From Klebsiella spallanzanii (GTDB lineage: Bacteria > Pseudomonadota > Gammaproteobacteria > Enterobacterales > Enterobacteriaceae), in NCBI RefSeq assembly GCF_902158555.1, contig NZ_CABGGS010000046.1:186001-250000 (forward strand): DNA of 64,000 nucleotides, in the 5' to 3' direction. Below the pieces are notes generated by a model. That model did no database searches. It was given only the letters and a program-made list of their open reading frames with translations, and was not told the DNA's origin. The position numbers were made by a program, and so were the translations under genes. Of this stretch, positions 9,992-21,368 are shown piece by piece. The stretch's first letter is position 1. Each line of letters opens with the position of its first letter.

Positions 9992-11047
9992 CTATTTTGA
10001 GATGGGCTTCTTCTCCGCCTTCGCCAGTTCTTTGACCAGCGGCAGCATAATTTTCATGACATCGCGGCTGCGCTGGGCAATGCGGCCCGGCAGGGCTTTA
10101 TCAATATACTGTTGGTTATCCAGTTGAACGTTGTGCCAACTGGTACCTTCCGGGAACGAACGGGATTTAGCCCGTTGCTGGTAGCCATCTTTGCGCCCCA
10201 GCGACCAGTTAGTGGCTTCGACGGATAATACCGGGATCCCGGCTTCATCAAACACGCTGGCATCATTGCAGCAGCTGGTCCCTTTTGGGTAATCAGGATT
10301 CAGACCGGGGTTGCTGGAGGCAATAATGCCTTTGCTGCGGGCGATAGCAAGCGCGCGGTCACGAGTGAGCTTGCGCACCGAAGCAGGCGTGCTGCGCCCG
10401 CTATTAAAGTAGAGCTTATCGCCCACCACCAGGTTATCGAGATTAATCACCAGCAGGGTGTTTTTCTTTTCTGCATCGCTCATCCGTTTGAGCATATTCT
10501 GCGCGCCAAGGCGACCTTCTTCTTCGCCGCTGGTAGCAACAAAGCGAATACCATAATGGGTAGGCACGTTCTTTAACTGCTCAGCAAGTTCCAGCATCAC
10601 TCCCAGACCGAGAGCGTTGTCATCGATACCCTGCAGGGTAAGGCCGCCGAGGCTATTCTCCACATCGGTATCGGTTTGCGGCGCATAGGTATCGAGATGG
10701 GCCATAATAATAATCTGCTGGCGGTTTTTCCCCTCATGCGCGGCGATAACCGTGCTACCGGTGACGTTTTGCCAGTTTTTGCGTTTATCGTTGTTGGTAT
10801 AAATATAACGCGTATTAAAACTGCGGATATCGCTCTTATAGCCCATTTGCGTGAACTGCTGGCGCAGATAATCAGCCGACAGCATTTCGGCGGGCGAACC
10901 GGTCATTCTTCCGGGAAAAAAGGTGGCGATATGACGAGCTTGCACATTGGCGGTGTCGCCCAGGGCGCTCATTGCTGGGGCAGCGGAGAAGATCAAACCT
11001 GCGCCCAACGCCAGGGGAAGCAGGCGATGGCACAATGCGGAAAACAT
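9992..11047 (-). CDS. iap: Alkaline phosphatase isozyme conversion aminopeptidase
   Basis: 351 residues. Signal peptide (PLALGAGLIFSAAPAMSALG), then an M28-family zinc aminopeptidase domain. Metal and catalytic residues are visible in IIMAHLDTYAP (His), LQGIDDNALG (Asp) and VATSGEEEGRLGAQNM (Glu-Glu). In E. coli Iap is a periplasmic enzyme that removes the N-terminal Arg of alkaline phosphatase. Its position beside the CRISPR locus and opposite the cys operon is the conserved enterobacterial arrangement. The length matches E. coli Iap (about 345). Confidence 0.93.
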   Translation of the reverse strand: MFSALCHRLLPLALGAGLIFSAAPAMSALGDTANVQARHIATFFPGRMTGSPAEMLSADYLRQQFTQMGYKSDIRSFNTRYIYTNNDKRKNWQNVTGSTVIAAHEGKNRQQIIIMAHLDTYAPQTDTDVENSLGGLTLQGIDDNALGLGVMLELAEQLKNVPTHYGIRFVATSGEEEGRLGAQNMLKRMSDAEKKNTLLVINLDNLVVGDKLYFNSGRSTPASVRKLTRDRALAIARSKGIIASSNPGLNPDYPKGTSCCNDASVFDEAGIPVLSVEATNWSLGRKDGYQQRAKSRSFPEGTSWHNVQLDNQQYIDKALPGRIAQRSRDVMKIMLPLVKELAKAEKKPISK

Positions 11048-11285
11048 AGGGGGTCCTTAAGCACTTAAAAACAATTTTACCCGCACAGTATGAAACTGTG
11101 ACCCTGGTTAAACAATTTCAATCGCTCTTAAATGGCGGAAAAACCGCGTGTTAAGCACTTTTTGATATTAGCTTTCCCATGGCGTTATTCTTTTGAGTAA
11201 CAACTCATTCCATTTCGTAATTTCATTTGCTCTAAACCGCACCCTATAGTCGCTCTATTGCTGATTGTAAGAGAGTTGTTGCGTA
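11048..11285 (+). promoter_or_regulatory. Divergent iap / cysF promoter region
   Basis: 238 bases between two divergent genes. On the plus strand TATAGT at 11245-11250 is a plausible -10 for cysF with a weak TTCATT-like -35 at 11222-11227 (17-base spacer). A weak -35 is usual for cys promoters activated by CysB with N-acetylserine. The AT-rich block 11190-11230 is where CysB would be expected to bind. The site assignment is inference; CysB sites are too degenerate to call by eye. Confidence 0.45.
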
Positions 11286-12701
11286 GTGGACTACTTGCCG
11301 ATATTTGCCGAATTGAAAGACAGACCCGTACTGGTTATCGGCGGCGGTGAGATTGCCGCTCGCAAGATTACATTTTTGCTGCGCGCTGAAGCAAAGGTGC
11401 AGATTGTTGCCGACGCGCTGATTCCAGAACTTGCTGAGAAGGTTGAGCGTCAGGAAGTTCAGTGGCGCGCCAGCATGTTTGAAGAGCGGCAGCTCGATGA
11501 CGTTTTCCTGGTGATTGCCGCGACTGAAGATGATGAACTCAATCAGCGCGTTTTTGCCGCAGCAAACGCGCGCTATCGGCTAGTCAATGTTGTTGATAAT
11601 CAAGCGTTGTGCTCGTTTGTCTTTCCCTCAATCGTCGACCGCTCTCCGCTGCTGGTGGCTATCTCGTCCAGCGGCAAAGCGCCGGTGCTGTCGCGTATTT
11701 TACGGGAAAAAATTGAGGCGCTTCTGCCAACCAACCTGGGGCGGCTGGCTGAAACGGCGAGCTACTGGCGTCACCATATTAAAACCCATCTGAAAACCAC
11801 TGCCGAACGCCGCCGCTTTTGGGAGCGCGTGTTTACCGGGCGTTTTGCCAGCCTGATGCTGGCAGGCAACAAAGCCGAGGCGGAAAGGGCGCTGGAAGAT
11901 GAACTCAAGCAGCCGGAAAAACGTCCTGGTGAAATTATTCTTGTTGGGGCAGGGCCGGGCGATGCTGGACTGCTGACTTTGCGCGGCTTACAGGCGCTTC
12001 AGCAGGCGGACGTGGTGTTTTACGACAACCTGGTCACCCCGGAAGTGCGCGAGCTGGTACGCCGCGATGCGCAGACCGTCTGCGTTGGCAAAAGCGCCGC
12101 TGGGGTATCCGTACCGCAGCAGGAAATCAACCGCTTGCTGATCGAAGCGGCAAAAGCGGGCAACACGGTGGTTCGTCTCAAAGGCGGCGACCCGTTCATT
12201 TTTGGCCGCGGCGGTGAAGAGCTGCAGGCCGCAGCTGAAGCGGGCATTCCCTTTCAGGTAGTCCCGGGCGTTACGGCAGCGGCTGGCGCCACGGCTTACG
12301 CCGGTATCCCGCTCACGCATCGCGATTATGCCCAGAGCGTAACCTTTATTACCGGGCACTTCGGCGCGGAAAACTCTCCGCTCGACTGGGCACGGCTGGC
12401 GCAAAGCGGTCAGACCCTGGCGATTTATATGGGCAGCCTGAAGGCGGCGGAAATTAGCGCTCAGCTGATCGCCAATGGTCGTGACCGCGATACTCCGGTG
12501 GCGGTGATCTCGCGCGGTACTCGTGCCGATCAGCACACCAGGACCGGCACATTACAACAACTCGAAAATCTGGCGAAAGACGCCCCGATGCCCGCACTGC
12601 TGGTGGTGGGCGAAGTGGTGCAATTACATCAACAGCTCGCCTGGTTTCAACACACAACGACAGCAGAGGGGTTTAACTCTTCTGTGGTAAATCTGGCTTA
12701 A
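11286..12701 (+). CDS. cysF: Sirohaem synthase, cysG paralogue at the head of the cysDNC operon
   Basis: 471 residues from a GTG start. The N-terminal half is the dehydrogenase/ferrochelatase domain (NAD motif [13 protein letters not shown] near residue 14; [14 protein letters not shown]). The C-terminal half from about residue 215 is uroporphyrinogen-III methyltransferase ([56 protein letters not shown]). It therefore makes sirohaem, the cofactor of sulfite and nitrite reductases. Unlike E. coli, where cysG sits with nir genes, this copy precedes cysD by 9 bases. That is the cysFDNC arrangement known in Klebsiella, tying sirohaem supply to sulfate assimilation. A second cysG elsewhere in the genome is expected. 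Confidence 0.92.
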   Translation: MDYLPIFAELKDRPVLVIGGGEIAARKITFLLRAEAKVQIVADALIPELAEKVERQEVQWRASMFEERQLDDVFLVIAATEDDELNQRVFAAANARYRLVNVVDNQALCSFVFPSIVDRSPLLVAISSSGKAPVLSRILREKIEALLPTNLGRLAETASYWRHHIKTHLKTTAERRRFWERVFTGRFASLMLAGNKAEAERALEDELKQPEKRPGEIILVGAGPGDAGLLTLRGLQALQQADVVFYDNLVTPEVRELVRRDAQTVCVGKSAAGVSVPQQEINRLLIEAAKAGNTVVRLKGGDPFIFGRGGEELQAAAEAGIPFQVVPGVTAAAGATAYAGIPLTHRDYAQSVTFITGHFGAENSPLDWARLAQSGQTLAIYMGSLKAAEISAQLIANGRDRDTPVAVISRGTRADQHTRTGTLQQLENLAKDAPMPALLVVGEVVQLHQQLAWFQHTTTAEGFNSSVVNLA

Positions 12702-12710
12702 GGAACGGTT

Positions 12711-13619
12711 ATGGACCAAAAACGACTCACTCACCTGCGGCAACTGGAGGCGGAAAGCATCCATATCATTCGTGAGGTGGCCGCCGAATTTTCTAACCCG
12801 GTGATGATGTACTCCATCGGTAAAGACTCCAGCGTGATGCTGCATCTGGCGCGTAAAGCGTTTTATCCCGGAACCCTGCCGTTCCCGCTGCTGCACGTTG
12901 ATACCGGCTGGAAATTCCGCGAGATGTATGAGTTCCGCGATCGTACCGCCAAAGCCTACGGTTGCGAACTGCTGGTGCATAAAAACCCGGAAGGGGTGGC
13001 GATGGGTATTAACCCGTTCGTGCACGGCAGCGCCAAGCATACCGATATCATGAAAACCGAAGGCCTTAAGCAGGCGCTGAACAAATACGGCTTTGATGCC
13101 GCGTTCGGCGGCGCGCGTCGTGATGAAGAGAAATCCCGCGCCAAAGAGCGTATCTACTCCTTCCGCGACCGCTTCCACCGCTGGGATCCGAAAAACCAGC
13201 GCCCGGAGCTGTGGCACAACTATAACGGCCAGATTAACAAAGGCGAAAGCATCCGCGTATTCCCGCTCTCCAACTGGACCGAGCTGGACATCTGGCAGTA
13301 CATCTACCTGGAAAATATTGAAATCGTTCCGCTGTACCTGGCGGCTGAGCGCCCGGTGCTGGAGCGCGACGGTATGCTGATGATGATCGACGACGATCGC
13401 ATTAATTTACAGCCAGGCGAGATGATCAAGAAACAGATGGTGCGCTTCCGTACCCTCGGCTGCTGGCCGCTGACCGGCGCGGTAGAATCCAACGCGCAAA
13501 CGCTGCCAGAGATCATTGAAGAGATGCTGGTTTCGACGACCAGCGAACGACAAGGGCGCGTTATTGACCGCGACCAGGCAGGCTCCATGGAGCTGAAGAA
13601 ACGTCAGGGTTATTTCTAA
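12711..13619 (+). CDS. cysD: Sulfate adenylyltransferase subunit 2
   Basis: 302 residues, the normal CysD length. Belongs to the PAPS-reductase-like PP-loop family ([20 protein letters not shown]). The residues [24 protein letters not shown] and the C-terminus ([12 protein letters not shown]) are typical. With the GTPase CysN it makes adenosine 5'-phosphosulfate (APS) from ATP and sulfate in the cytoplasm. It has a good ribosome site (AAGGAACGG before the ATG) and sits 9 bases after cysF and 9 before cysN. Confidence 0.98.
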   Translation: MDQKRLTHLRQLEAESIHIIREVAAEFSNPVMMYSIGKDSSVMLHLARKAFYPGTLPFPLLHVDTGWKFREMYEFRDRTAKAYGCELLVHKNPEGVAMGINPFVHGSAKHTDIMKTEGLKQALNKYGFDAAFGGARRDEEKSRAKERIYSFRDRFHRWDPKNQRPELWHNYNGQINKGESIRVFPLSNWTELDIWQYIYLENIEIVPLYLAAERPVLERDGMLMMIDDDRINLQPGEMIKKQMVRFRTLGCWPLTGAVESNAQTLPEIIEEMLVSTTSERQGRVIDRDQAGSMELKKRQGYF

Positions 13620-13628
13620 GGAGCCGCC

Positions 13629-15056
13629 ATGAATACCACTATTGCACAACAAATTGCCGATGAAGGCGGCGTAGAAGCGTACCTGCACGCCCAGCAGCAC
13701 AAAAGCCTGCTGCGCTTTCTGACCTGCGGTAGCGTCGATGACGGCAAAAGTACCCTGATTGGCCGACTGCTGCACGATACTCGTCAGATTTATGAAGACC
13801 AGCTCTCCTCATTGCATAACGACAGCAAACGTCACGGTACCCAGGGCGAGAAGCTGGATCTGGCGCTGCTGGTGGATGGTCTGCAGGCCGAGCGCGAACA
13901 GGGCATCACTATCGATGTCGCCTATCGCTATTTCTCTACCGAGAAGCGCAAGTTCATCATCGCCGATACCCCGGGGCACGAGCAGTACACCCGTAATATG
14001 GCGACCGGCGCATCTACCTGTGAACTGGCGATCCTGCTGATCGACGCGCGTAAAGGCGTCCTGGATCAGACTCGCCGCCACAGCTTTATCTCGACGCTGC
14101 TGGGGATCAAGCACCTGGTGGTGGCGGTGAACAAAATGGATCTCGTTGATTTTAGCGAAGAGACTTTTAACACTATTCGTGAAGAGTACCTGACTTTCGC
14201 GCAACAGTTGCCTGGCGATCTGGATATTCGCTTTGTACCGCTTTCAGCGCTGGAAGGGGATAACGTTGCCAGCCAGAGCGATAAAATGCCGTGGTATAGC
14301 GGCCCGACGCTGCTCGAAGTGCTGGAAACCGTTGAAATTCAGCGCGTGGTGGAAAGCCAGCCGCTGCGCTTCCCGGTGCAGTACGTCAACCGCCCGAACC
14401 TCGATTTCCGCGGTTTTTCCGGTACGGTAGCCTCCGGCAGCGTGACCGTTGGGCAACGTCTTAAGGTGCTGCCGTCGGGCGTAGAGTCCACCGTTGCGCG
14501 CATCGTTACCTTTGATGGCGACCTGCCGGAAGCGGCGGCCGGAGAAGCGATTACGATTGTGCTGAAGGACGAAATTGATATCAGCCGCGGTGACCTGCTG
14601 GTTGATGCAGCCGTTTCCCTGCCTGCGGTACAAAGCGCTAGCGTTGATGTGGTGTGGATGGCGGAGCAGGCGCTGACCCCAGGCCAAAGCTACGACATTA
14701 AAATCGCCGGTAAGAAAACCCGCGCCCGCGTTGATGGCGTTCGCTATCAGGTGGATATCAACAACCTGACCCAGCGTGAAGTGGACGCGCTGCCGCTGAA
14801 CGGTATTGGCCTGGTGGATCTGACTTTTGACGAACCGCTGGTGCTGGATAAATACCAGGATAACCCGGTGACCGGGGGCCTTATCTTTATCGACCGTCTG
14901 ACCAACGTTACCGTAGGTGCCGGGCTGGTGCGCGAGCCTAATGAACAGGCGCAGGCGGGCGCTTCGCAGTACGGCGCGTTTGAGCTTGAGCTGAACCAGC
15001 TTGTTCGCAAGCACTTCCCGCACTGGGGCGCTCGCGATCTGCTGGGAGGTCAGTAA
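13629..15056 (+). CDS. cysN: Sulfate adenylyltransferase subunit 1 (GTPase)
   Basis: 475 residues. EF-Tu-like GTPase: P-loop [12 protein letters not shown] at about 34-45, switch [14 protein letters not shown], and NKMD. The beta-barrel domains follow from about residue 240. GTP hydrolysis by CysN drives APS formation by CysD. Its stop codon overlaps the cysC start (TAATGG, one base), so the two are coupled. Confidence 0.98.
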   Translation: MNTTIAQQIADEGGVEAYLHAQQHKSLLRFLTCGSVDDGKSTLIGRLLHDTRQIYEDQLSSLHNDSKRHGTQGEKLDLALLVDGLQAEREQGITIDVAYRYFSTEKRKFIIADTPGHEQYTRNMATGASTCELAILLIDARKGVLDQTRRHSFISTLLGIKHLVVAVNKMDLVDFSEETFNTIREEYLTFAQQLPGDLDIRFVPLSALEGDNVASQSDKMPWYSGPTLLEVLETVEIQRVVESQPLRFPVQYVNRPNLDFRGFSGTVASGSVTVGQRLKVLPSGVESTVARIVTFDGDLPEAAAGEAITIVLKDEIDISRGDLLVDAAVSLPAVQSASVDVVWMAEQALTPGQSYDIKIAGKKTRARVDGVRYQVDINNLTQREVDALPLNGIGLVDLTFDEPLVLDKYQDNPVTGGLIFIDRLTNVTVGAGLVREPNEQAQAGASQYGAFELELNQLVRKHFPHWGARDLLGGQ

Positions 15057-15661
15057 TGGCTCGTCATGATGAAAACGTCGTCTGGCATGCCCATACGGTA
15101 ACACGTGAAGATCGTGAAGCGCTGCATGGGCATAAAGGTGCCGTGGTCTGGTTTACGGGACTTTCCGGTTCGGGAAAATCAACGATTGCAGGCGCGCTGG
15201 AAGAGGCCCTGCATCGGCTCGGCGTCAGCACCTGGTTGCTGGATGGCGATAACGTGCGTCACGGCCTGTGCAGCGATCTGGGATTCAGCGATGACGATCG
15301 CAAAGAAAACATTCGCCGCGTAGGGGAAGTGGCGAAGCTGATGGTCGATGCTGGGCTGGTTGTATTGACGGCGTTTATATCTCCGCATCGTGCAGAGCGG
15401 CAAATGGTGCGCGAGCTTGTCGGTGAAGGGCGTTTTATCGAAGCCTTTGTCGATACGCCGTTGGCCATCTGCGAAGCGCGGGATCCGAAAGGTCTGTACA
15501 AGAAGGCGCGGGCCGGGGAATTGCGGAACTTTACCGGGATTGATTCAGTGTATGAATCCCCTGAGACACCTGAAATTCACCTCGATGGTGAACAATTGGT
15601 AACAAATTTGGTGCACCAACTATTAGACCTGCTACGACAGAGCGATATTATCAGATCCTGA
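15056..15661 (+). CDS. cysC: Adenylylsulfate kinase
   Basis: 201 residues. Walker [16 protein letters not shown], the APS-binding segment [27 protein letters not shown], and [14 protein letters not shown] are all present. It phosphorylates APS to PAPS for later reduction by CysH. Last gene of the cysFDNC operon. Full length and intact. Confidence 0.98.
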   Translation: MARHDENVVWHAHTVTREDREALHGHKGAVVWFTGLSGSGKSTIAGALEEALHRLGVSTWLLDGDNVRHGLCSDLGFSDDDRKENIRRVGEVAKLMVDAGLVVLTAFISPHRAERQMVRELVGEGRFIEAFVDTPLAICEARDPKGLYKKARAGELRNFTGIDSVYESPETPEIHLDGEQLVTNLVHQLLDLLRQSDIIRS

Positions 15662-15714
15662 AACGGCAGCGGCATCATCGAAGGATGCCGATCGCCAGGT
15701 CAACAGGATTCGAT

Positions 15715-16041
15715 ATGCGCAATACCCAGAACATCAGTATTATTCGTTCAGAACCGCCACCGGCAGTCAGCGACGAGACCACCTGGTCTCTGTCGGGCGC
15801 TGCCGTGGGCTTTATTTCATGGCTGCTGGCGCTGGGTATTCCCTTCCTGATCTATGGCAGTAACACGCTATTTTTTCTCCTCTATACCTGGCCATTCTTC
15901 CTGGCATTAATGCCGGTTGCCGTCGTGGTTGGCATCGCGCTGCATTCGCTGTTGGACGGCAAACTTCAGTACAGCGTCTGTGCGACGATTTTGACCGTCG
16001 GGTTGATGTTTGGTCTGCTATTCCTCTGGCTACTGGGGTAG
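15715..16041 (+). CDS. ygbE: DUF3561 family inner membrane protein YgbE
   Basis: 108 residues with three hydrophobic segments (GAAVGFISWLLALGIPFLIYG; FFLLYTWPFFLALMPVAVVVG; a C-terminal one ending LFLWLLG). The start at ATG 15715 follows a GGATT-type ribosome site and gives MRNTQNISII, collinear with E. coli YgbE; the frame is open further upstream but without support. Function is unknown. It sits 53 bases after cysC and may be read with it. Confidence 0.9.
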   Translation: MRNTQNISIIRSEPPPAVSDETTWSLSGAAVGFISWLLALGIPFLIYGSNTLFFLLYTWPFFLALMPVAVVVGIALHSLLDGKLQYSVCATILTVGLMFGLLFLWLLG

Positions 16042-16180
16042 TCCTTTTACGAATGAATCTAGCCTGGGTATCAACGGTAAAAATGTGGTACAGTCCCCGC
16101 GTTACGCGGCGTCGTCCGCGCGCCAGAGTGGAGAACTCAGGCGAGTTATGGGATGATGATGCCGTTTTTCAGGGGGCAGG

Positions 16181-16498
16181 ATGGGTAAATTAACGCTGCT
16201 ATTATTGGCTTTGCTGGTCTGGCTACAGTACTCGCTGTGGTTCGGCAAAAATGGTCTTCACGACTATAGCCGGGTTAATGACGATGTCTCCGCGCAGCAG
16301 GCAACGAACGCTAAATTAAAAGCACGCAACGATCAGCTGTTCGCCGAAATTGACGACCTCAACGGCGGTCAGGAAGCTATCGAAGAGCGCGCGCGCAATG
16401 AACTCAGTATGACCCGCCCGGGCGAAACGTTTTATCGTCTGGTGCCGGATGCGTCAAAACGCAACCAGGCCGCGGGGCAACAGCAGAATAATCGATAA
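16181..16498 (+). CDS. ftsB: Cell division protein FtsB
   Basis: 105 residues. One membrane segment near the N-terminus ([22 protein letters not shown]), then a periplasmic coiled coil ([27 protein letters not shown]), then a conserved C-terminal part with [11 protein letters not shown]. FtsB joins FtsL and FtsQ in the divisome and helps activate septal wall synthesis. The start has a clear site (GGGGCAGG) eight bases upstream. It leads the conserved ftsB-ispD-ispF group; the 139 bases before it probably hold its promoter. Confidence 0.97.
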   Translation: MGKLTLLLLALLVWLQYSLWFGKNGLHDYSRVNDDVSAQQATNAKLKARNDQLFAEIDDLNGGQEAIEERARNELSMTRPGETFYRLVPDASKRNQAAGQQQNNR

Positions 16499-16517
16499 AC
16501 AGGCCCAGGATTACAAC

Positions 16518-17228
16518 ATGGCAGCCACTTTTCCGGGCGTTTGCGCCGTGGTGCCGGCAGCCGGTTTTGGCCGCCGCATGCAAACGGAATGCCCAAAACA
16601 ATATCTCTCAATCGGTAACAAAACGATTCTCGAACACGCGGTTGCCGCGCTGTTGGCGAACTCGCGTATTCAGCGAGTGGTGATTGCCGTCAGCCCCGGC
16701 GACGTGCGCTTTAGCCAGCTGCCGCTGGCGAATCATCCCCAAATTACCGTCGTTGATGGCGGTACGGAACGCGCGGATTCCGTCCTCGCGGGCCTGAAGG
16801 TTCTTGGTGAGGCCGACTGGGTGCTGGTGCACGATGCCGCGCGCCCCTGTCTGCATCAGGACGATCTCAGCCGCCTGCTTCAATTATGTGAAACCAGCCG
16901 TACGGGCGGTATTCTGGCCGCTCCGGTTCGCGATACCATGAAGCGCGCGGAGCCGGGAAAAGTGGCGATCGCCCATACCGTTGAGCGCAACGATTTATGG
17001 CATGCGCTAACGCCGCAATTTTTCCCTCGTGAACTGCTTGTCGACTGTCTGACGCGGGCGCTTAATGAAGGGGCGACTATCACCGATGAAGCCTCGGCGC
17101 TGGAGTACTGCGGTTTCCATCCTGAACTGGTTGCCGGACGAGCTGATAATATAAAAGTGACGCGCCCGGAAGACCTGGCGCTGGCCGAATTTTACCTTAC
17201 CCGTTCCCGACACCAGGAGAAGGCTTAA
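16518..17228 (+). CDS. ispD: 2-C-methyl-D-erythritol 4-phosphate cytidylyltransferase
   Basis: 236 residues from ATG 16518, which gives [20 protein letters not shown]; the longer upstream frame runs through ftsB and is not used. The CTP-binding motif [17 protein letters not shown], the VHDAARPC segment and [11 protein letters not shown] are family hallmarks. Third step of the MEP isoprenoid pathway (MEP + CTP to CDP-ME). Its stop overlaps the ispF start by one base, so the pathway enzymes are coupled. Confidence 0.97.
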   Translation: MAATFPGVCAVVPAAGFGRRMQTECPKQYLSIGNKTILEHAVAALLANSRIQRVVIAVSPGDVRFSQLPLANHPQITVVDGGTERADSVLAGLKVLGEADWVLVHDAARPCLHQDDLSRLLQLCETSRTGGILAAPVRDTMKRAEPGKVAIAHTVERNDLWHALTPQFFPRELLVDCLTRALNEGATITDEASALEYCGFHPELVAGRADNIKVTRPEDLALAEFYLTRSRHQEKA

Positions 17229-17707
17229 TGCGAATTGGACACGGTTTTGACGTACACGCTTTTGGCGGTGAAGGCCCAATTATTATTGGCGGCGTACGCG
17301 TTCCTTATGAAAAAGGACTGCTGGCGCATTCCGACGGCGACGTCGCCCTGCATGCATTGACCGATGCGCTGCTGGGTGCAGCGGCTCTGGGCGACATCGG
17401 CAAGCTGTTCCCGGATACTGACCCGGCCTTTAAAGGTGCCGATAGCCGCGAACTGCTGCGCGAAGCGTGGCGTAGGATTCAGGCTAAAGGTTATACCCTG
17501 GGCAACGTCGACGTGACTATCATTGCCCAGGCGCCGAAAATGCTGCCGCACATCCCGCAGATGCGCGTCTTTATTGCAGAAGACCTCGGCTGCCATATGG
17601 ACGACGTTAACGTCAAAGCCACGACGACCGAAAAGCTGGGCTTTACCGGGCGCGGCGAAGGCATCGCTTGTGAAGCGGTGGCGCTATTGCGTAAGGCTGA
17701 CAAATGA
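17228..17707 (+). CDS. ispF: 2-C-methyl-D-erythritol 2,4-cyclodiphosphate synthase
   Basis: 159 residues. The N-terminus [12 protein letters not shown] contains the zinc-binding D-x-[19 protein letters not shown] and [19 protein letters not shown] are also conserved. It cyclises CDP-ME 2-phosphate to MEcPP as a trimer. It overlaps truD by 4 bases. Confidence 0.98.
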   Translation: MRIGHGFDVHAFGGEGPIIIGGVRVPYEKGLLAHSDGDVALHALTDALLGAAALGDIGKLFPDTDPAFKGADSRELLREAWRRIQAKGYTLGNVDVTIIAQAPKMLPHIPQMRVFIAEDLGCHMDDVNVKATTTEKLGFTGRGEGIACEAVALLRKADK

Positions 17708-18753
17708 TTGCGTTTGACGAACTCACTTATCTGCATGGAAAACCACTGGCTCAGGGGCTGCTAAAAGCGAACCCGGAAGACTTTGTGGTGGTTGAGGATC
17801 TCGGCTTTGAGCCTGACGGTGAAGGCGAGCACGTGCTGGTGCGGATTCTGAAAAACGGCTGTAATACGCGTTTTGTTGCTGAAGCTCTGGCAAAATTCCT
17901 TAAAATTCATGCGCGTGAAGTGAGCTTTGCCGGGCAGAAAGATAAACATGCGGTGACTGAACAGTGGCTGTGCGCCAGAGTGCCGGGTAAAGAGATGCCT
18001 GACCTGAGCAAATTTCAGCTCGAGGGTTGCCAGGTACTGGAGTACGCGCGCCATAAACGCAAGCTGCGCCTTGGGGCGCTGAAAGGTAATCAGTTCACTC
18101 TGGTGCTGCGCGAAGTTAGCGCCCGTGATGATGTCGAAAAGCGCCTGCAGGCGATTGCTGATCAGGGCGTTCCGAACTATTTTGGCGCTCAGCGCTTTGG
18201 TATCGGCGGTAGCAATTTGCAAGGTGCCCTGCGCTGGGCAGAGAGCGGTGCGCCGGTGCGCGATCGCAATAAACGTAGTTTTTGGTTGTCTGCGGCCCGC
18301 AGCGCATTGTTTAATCAACAGGTTGGTATTAGATTAAAAAAACCGGAATTTAATCAGGTTGTTGATGGCGATGCGCTACAATTAGCGGGGCGCGGAAGCT
18401 GGTTCGTTGCGACCGCTGAAGAACTGACGGATCTCCAGGCGCGGGTTGATAGCCGCGAGCTGATGATCACCGCTGCGCTTGTGGGCAGCGGCGACTGGGG
18501 TAGCCAGCGGGATGCTCTGGCCGCCGAACAGGCGGCTGTGGCCGAAGAGACGCAGCTACAGGCGCTGCTGGTGCGGGAAAAAGTAGAGGCTGCTCGCCGG
18601 GCGATGCTGCTCTACCCGCAGCAGATGAGCTGGAACTGGTGGGATGATGTTACCGTTGAACTGCGTTTCTGGCTGCCAGCGGGCAGCTTCGCCACCAGCG
18701 TAGTAAGGGAGCTTATCAATACAACGGGTGACTATGCGAATATTGCTGAGTAA
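17704..18753 (+). CDS. truD: tRNA pseudouridine(13) synthase TruD
   Basis: 349 residues. [15 protein letters not shown] carries the catalytic Asp (D80 in E. coli TruD), and [12 protein letters not shown] and FNQQVGIR are family motifs. It modifies U13 of tRNA-Glu. The usual four-gene coupling ispF-truD-surE-pcm is preserved; surE starts 20 bases inside the truD 3' end. Confidence 0.97.
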   Translation: MIAFDELTYLHGKPLAQGLLKANPEDFVVVEDLGFEPDGEGEHVLVRILKNGCNTRFVAEALAKFLKIHAREVSFAGQKDKHAVTEQWLCARVPGKEMPDLSKFQLEGCQVLEYARHKRKLRLGALKGNQFTLVLREVSARDDVEKRLQAIADQGVPNYFGAQRFGIGGSNLQGALRWAESGAPVRDRNKRSFWLSAARSALFNQQVGIRLKKPEFNQVVDGDALQLAGRGSWFVATAEELTDLQARVDSRELMITAALVGSGDWGSQRDALAAEQAAVAEETQLQALLVREKVEAARRAMLLYPQQMSWNWWDDVTVELRFWLPAGSFATSVVRELINTTGDYANIAE

Positions 18754-19495
18754 CGATGACGGGATTCATGCGCCGGGTATTCAGACCCTGGCGAAAGCCT
18801 TACGGGAATTCGCTGAGGTTCAGATAGTTGCACCCGATCGTAACCGCAGCGGAGCGTCAAATTCCCTGACGCTGGAGTCTTCGCTACGCACTTTTACCTT
18901 CGATAATGGCGATATCGCCGTGCAGATGGGTACGCCGACGGACTGCGTTTATCTCGGCGTCAACGCCCTGATGCGCCCGCGACCGGATATCGTGGTCTCC
19001 GGTATTAACGCCGGGCCCAACCTCGGTGACGACGTTATCTATTCCGGTACCGTTGCCGCCGCGATGGAAGGCCGTCACCTGGGCTTTCCGGCGCTGGCCG
19101 TCTCGCTAAACGGCTATCAGCACTATGACACCGCCGCTGCGGTCACCTGTTCGATTCTGCGAGCTTTAAGCCGCGAGCCGCTGCGCACCGGGCGCATTCT
19201 CAATATCAACGTACCGGATCTGCCTCTTGAGCAGATCAAAGGTATCCGCGTGACTCGCTGCGGTAGCCGCCATCCTTCCGATCAGGTGATCCCGCAGAAA
19301 GATCCGCGCGGCAATACGTTGTACTGGATTGGTCCGCCAGGCGAAAAGTACGATGCCGGGCCGGATACCGACTTTGCGGCCGTGGATGAAGGCTACGTTT
19401 CCGTCACTCCGCTGCATGTCGATTTAACCGCCCACAGCGCGCATGAGGTCGTTAGTGGCTGGTTGGATCGCGTCGGAGTCGATACACAATGGTAA
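18734..19495 (+). CDS. surE: 5'/3'-nucleotidase SurE
   Basis: 253 residues from ATG 18734 ([15 protein letters not shown]), matching E. coli; a GTG two codons upstream is an unlikely alternative. Metal site LLSNDDG plus the later [25 protein letters not shown] are the SurE signatures. Stationary-phase survival nucleotidase/exopolyphosphatase. It overlaps truD at its start and pcm at its end. Confidence 0.97.
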   Translation: MRILLSNDDGIHAPGIQTLAKALREFAEVQIVAPDRNRSGASNSLTLESSLRTFTFDNGDIAVQMGTPTDCVYLGVNALMRPRPDIVVSGINAGPNLGDDVIYSGTVAAAMEGRHLGFPALAVSLNGYQHYDTAAAVTCSILRALSREPLRTGRILNINVPDLPLEQIKGIRVTRCGSRHPSDQVIPQKDPRGNTLYWIGPPGEKYDAGPDTDFAAVDEGYVSVTPLHVDLTAHSAHEVVSGWLDRVGVDTQW

Positions 19496-20115
19496 GTAAA
19501 CGTGTTGAAAGTCTTCTCAATCAGCTTCGCACTCAGGGCATTGTTGACGAGCGCGTGCTGAACGCTATCGCGCAGGTGCCGCGAGAAAAGTTTGTTGATG
19601 AAGCCTTTGAACATAAGGCTTGGGAAAACACCGCATTGCCCATTGGCCAGGGGCAAACCATCTCGCAGCCCTATATGGTGGCGCGGATGACCGAGCTTTT
19701 GACGCTGACGCCAGACTCAAGGGTGCTGGAAATAGGCACCGGGTCTGGTTATCAGACGGCGATTCTGGCGCACCTGGTGCATCACGTTTGCTCGGTAGAG
19801 CGAATTAAGAGTTTACAATGGCATGCGCGTCGCCGCCTGAAACAACTTGATTTACATAATGTTTCAACCCGTCACGGCGATGGATGGCAGGGTTGGCAGG
19901 CACGCGCGCCGTTCGACGCGATTATCGTCACCGCAGCGCCGCCGGAAATTCCGGTCGCACTGTTGGCGCAACTGGACGATGGCGGCGTGCTGGTGCTGCC
20001 GGTAGGCGAGGAGCATCAGTTTCTCAAGCGGATCCGTCGACACGGCAACGAGTTTATGATTGATACTGTCGAAGCCGTGCGCTTTGTTCCCCTTGTCAAA
20101 GGGGAGTTGGCCTGA
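19489..20115 (+). CDS. pcm: Protein-L-isoaspartate O-methyltransferase
   Basis: 208 residues. [36 protein letters not shown] and the SAM motif [17 protein letters not shown] identify Pcm, which starts repair of isoaspartyl residues in ageing proteins. It overlaps surE by 7 bases, as in E. coli. Followed after 122 bases by nlpD. Confidence 0.98.
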   Translation: MVSKRVESLLNQLRTQGIVDERVLNAIAQVPREKFVDEAFEHKAWENTALPIGQGQTISQPYMVARMTELLTLTPDSRVLEIGTGSGYQTAILAHLVHHVCSVERIKSLQWHARRRLKQLDLHNVSTRHGDGWQGWQARAPFDAIIVTAAPPEIPVALLAQLDDGGVLVLPVGEEHQFLKRIRRHGNEFMIDTVEAVRFVPLVKGELA

Positions 20116-20237
20116 ACCCGGATTATTCCAGGTTTTTTTGCCTGTATTTAGGCATAGGGTGGACGCATTTTTCGTGTCCTGGCCGGGCACCGTCCGGTGA
20201 GCAAGATATTGGCAGTTAACATATTCCTGGGGGATAA

Positions 20238-21368
20238 ATGAGCGCGGGAAGCCCAAAATTTACCTTAAGCCGCATTGCGGCTTTGTCACTGGTGTCACTC
20301 TGGCTGGCAGGCTGTAGCAGTTCCAACAATCCACCTGCGCCGGTTAGTTCGGCTGGCGGGGCTTCATCTTCCAGCACCAATTCCGGGATGCTGATTACGC
20401 CGCCGTCCAAAACCGGTACCTCTACCGTTCCGCAGGCGCGCCCGGTACAAACTCAACCGGTACAGGCGCAGCCTACCCAGATTCAGCCGATGGCCCAGGA
20501 GCCGGTGCAAACGGTGAACGGCAAAATTGTTTACAACCGTAAGTATGGCGATATTCCGAAAGGTAGCTATACCGGCGGCAGCACCTATACCGTTAAACGC
20601 GGTGACACACTGTTCTATATCGCATGGGTTACCGGGAACGACTTCCGTGACCTGGCGCAGCGCAATAATATCCCGGCACCGTATGGCCTGAACGTCGGTC
20701 AGACGCTGCAGGTTGGCAACGCTGCCGGTCAGCCTATCACCGGTGACAACGCCGTCGCCCAGGCCAGCGTGAAGGCCAGTAGCGGTGGGATGCTGACCGC
20801 AAATTCTGCACAAAAATCCACCGCGGTGGTTGCGTCACAACCAACTATTACGTATTCTGAATCTTCAGGTGAACAGAGTGCTAATAAGATGTTGCCGAAT
20901 AACAAGCCTGCGACTACGACCACCGTCGCGCCAGTTACGGCTCCAGCTGTCAGCACAACCCAATCGACTGCAAGCAGTACGTCAACCAGTTCGCCGATCT
21001 CTTCATGGCGCTGGCCGACTGATGGCAAGGTTATCGAGAACTTTAGTGGTGCCGAAGGCGGCAATAAAGGTATTGATATTGCAGGCAGTAAAGGACAGGC
21101 TATTGTCGCGACCGCAGATGGACGCGTCGTCTATGCCGGTAACGCACTGCGCGGTTACGGTAATCTTATTATCATCAAACACAACGATGATTACCTGAGC
21201 GCCTACGCTCATAACGATACGATGCTCGTAAAAGAGCAACAAGATATCAAAGCGGGGCAGAAAATCGCTACCATGGGTAGCACAGGTACAAGTTCGACAC
21301 GTTTACATTTTGAAATTCGTTACAAGGGGAAATCCGTCAACCCGCTGCAGTATTTACCGCAGCGATAA
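20238..21368 (+). CDS. nlpD: Murein hydrolase activator NlpD
   Basis: 376 residues. Lipoprotein signal (LVSLWLAGC, lipobox LAGC), a Pro/Gln-rich low-complexity linker ([15 protein letters not shown]), a LysM domain ([20 protein letters not shown]), a second linker rich in Thr/Ser, and a C-terminal degenerate LytM/M23 domain ([24 protein letters not shown]). NlpD is an outer-membrane lipoprotein that activates amidase AmiC during septum splitting. In enterobacteria the main rpoS promoter lies inside nlpD; I did not locate it with certainty. Confidence 0.97.
   Translation: MSAGSPKFTLSRIAALSLVSLWLAGCSSSNNPPAPVSSAGGASSSSTNSGMLITPPSKTGTSTVPQARPVQTQPVQAQPTQIQPMAQEPVQTVNGKIVYNRKYGDIPKGSYTGGSTYTVKRGDTLFYIAWVTGNDFRDLAQRNNIPAPYGLNVGQTLQVGNAAGQPITGDNAVAQASVKASSGGMLTANSAQKSTAVVASQPTITYSESSGEQSANKMLPNNKPATTTTVAPVTAPAVSTTQSTASSTSTSSPISSWRWPTDGKVIENFSGAEGGNKGIDIAGSKGQAIVATADGRVVYAGNALRGYGNLIIIKHNDDYLSAYAHNDTMLVKEQQDIKAGQKIATMGSTGTSSTRLHFEIRYKGKSVNPLQYLPQR

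Noticed and set aside
11988-12536. Long antisense frame inside cysF
   Set aside because: Shadow of a GC-rich coding sequence; similar shadows occur opposite cysN and mutS.
14244-15104. 286-codon minus-strand frame opposite cysN
   Set aside because: It mirrors cysN codon structure and has no family features or ribosome site.
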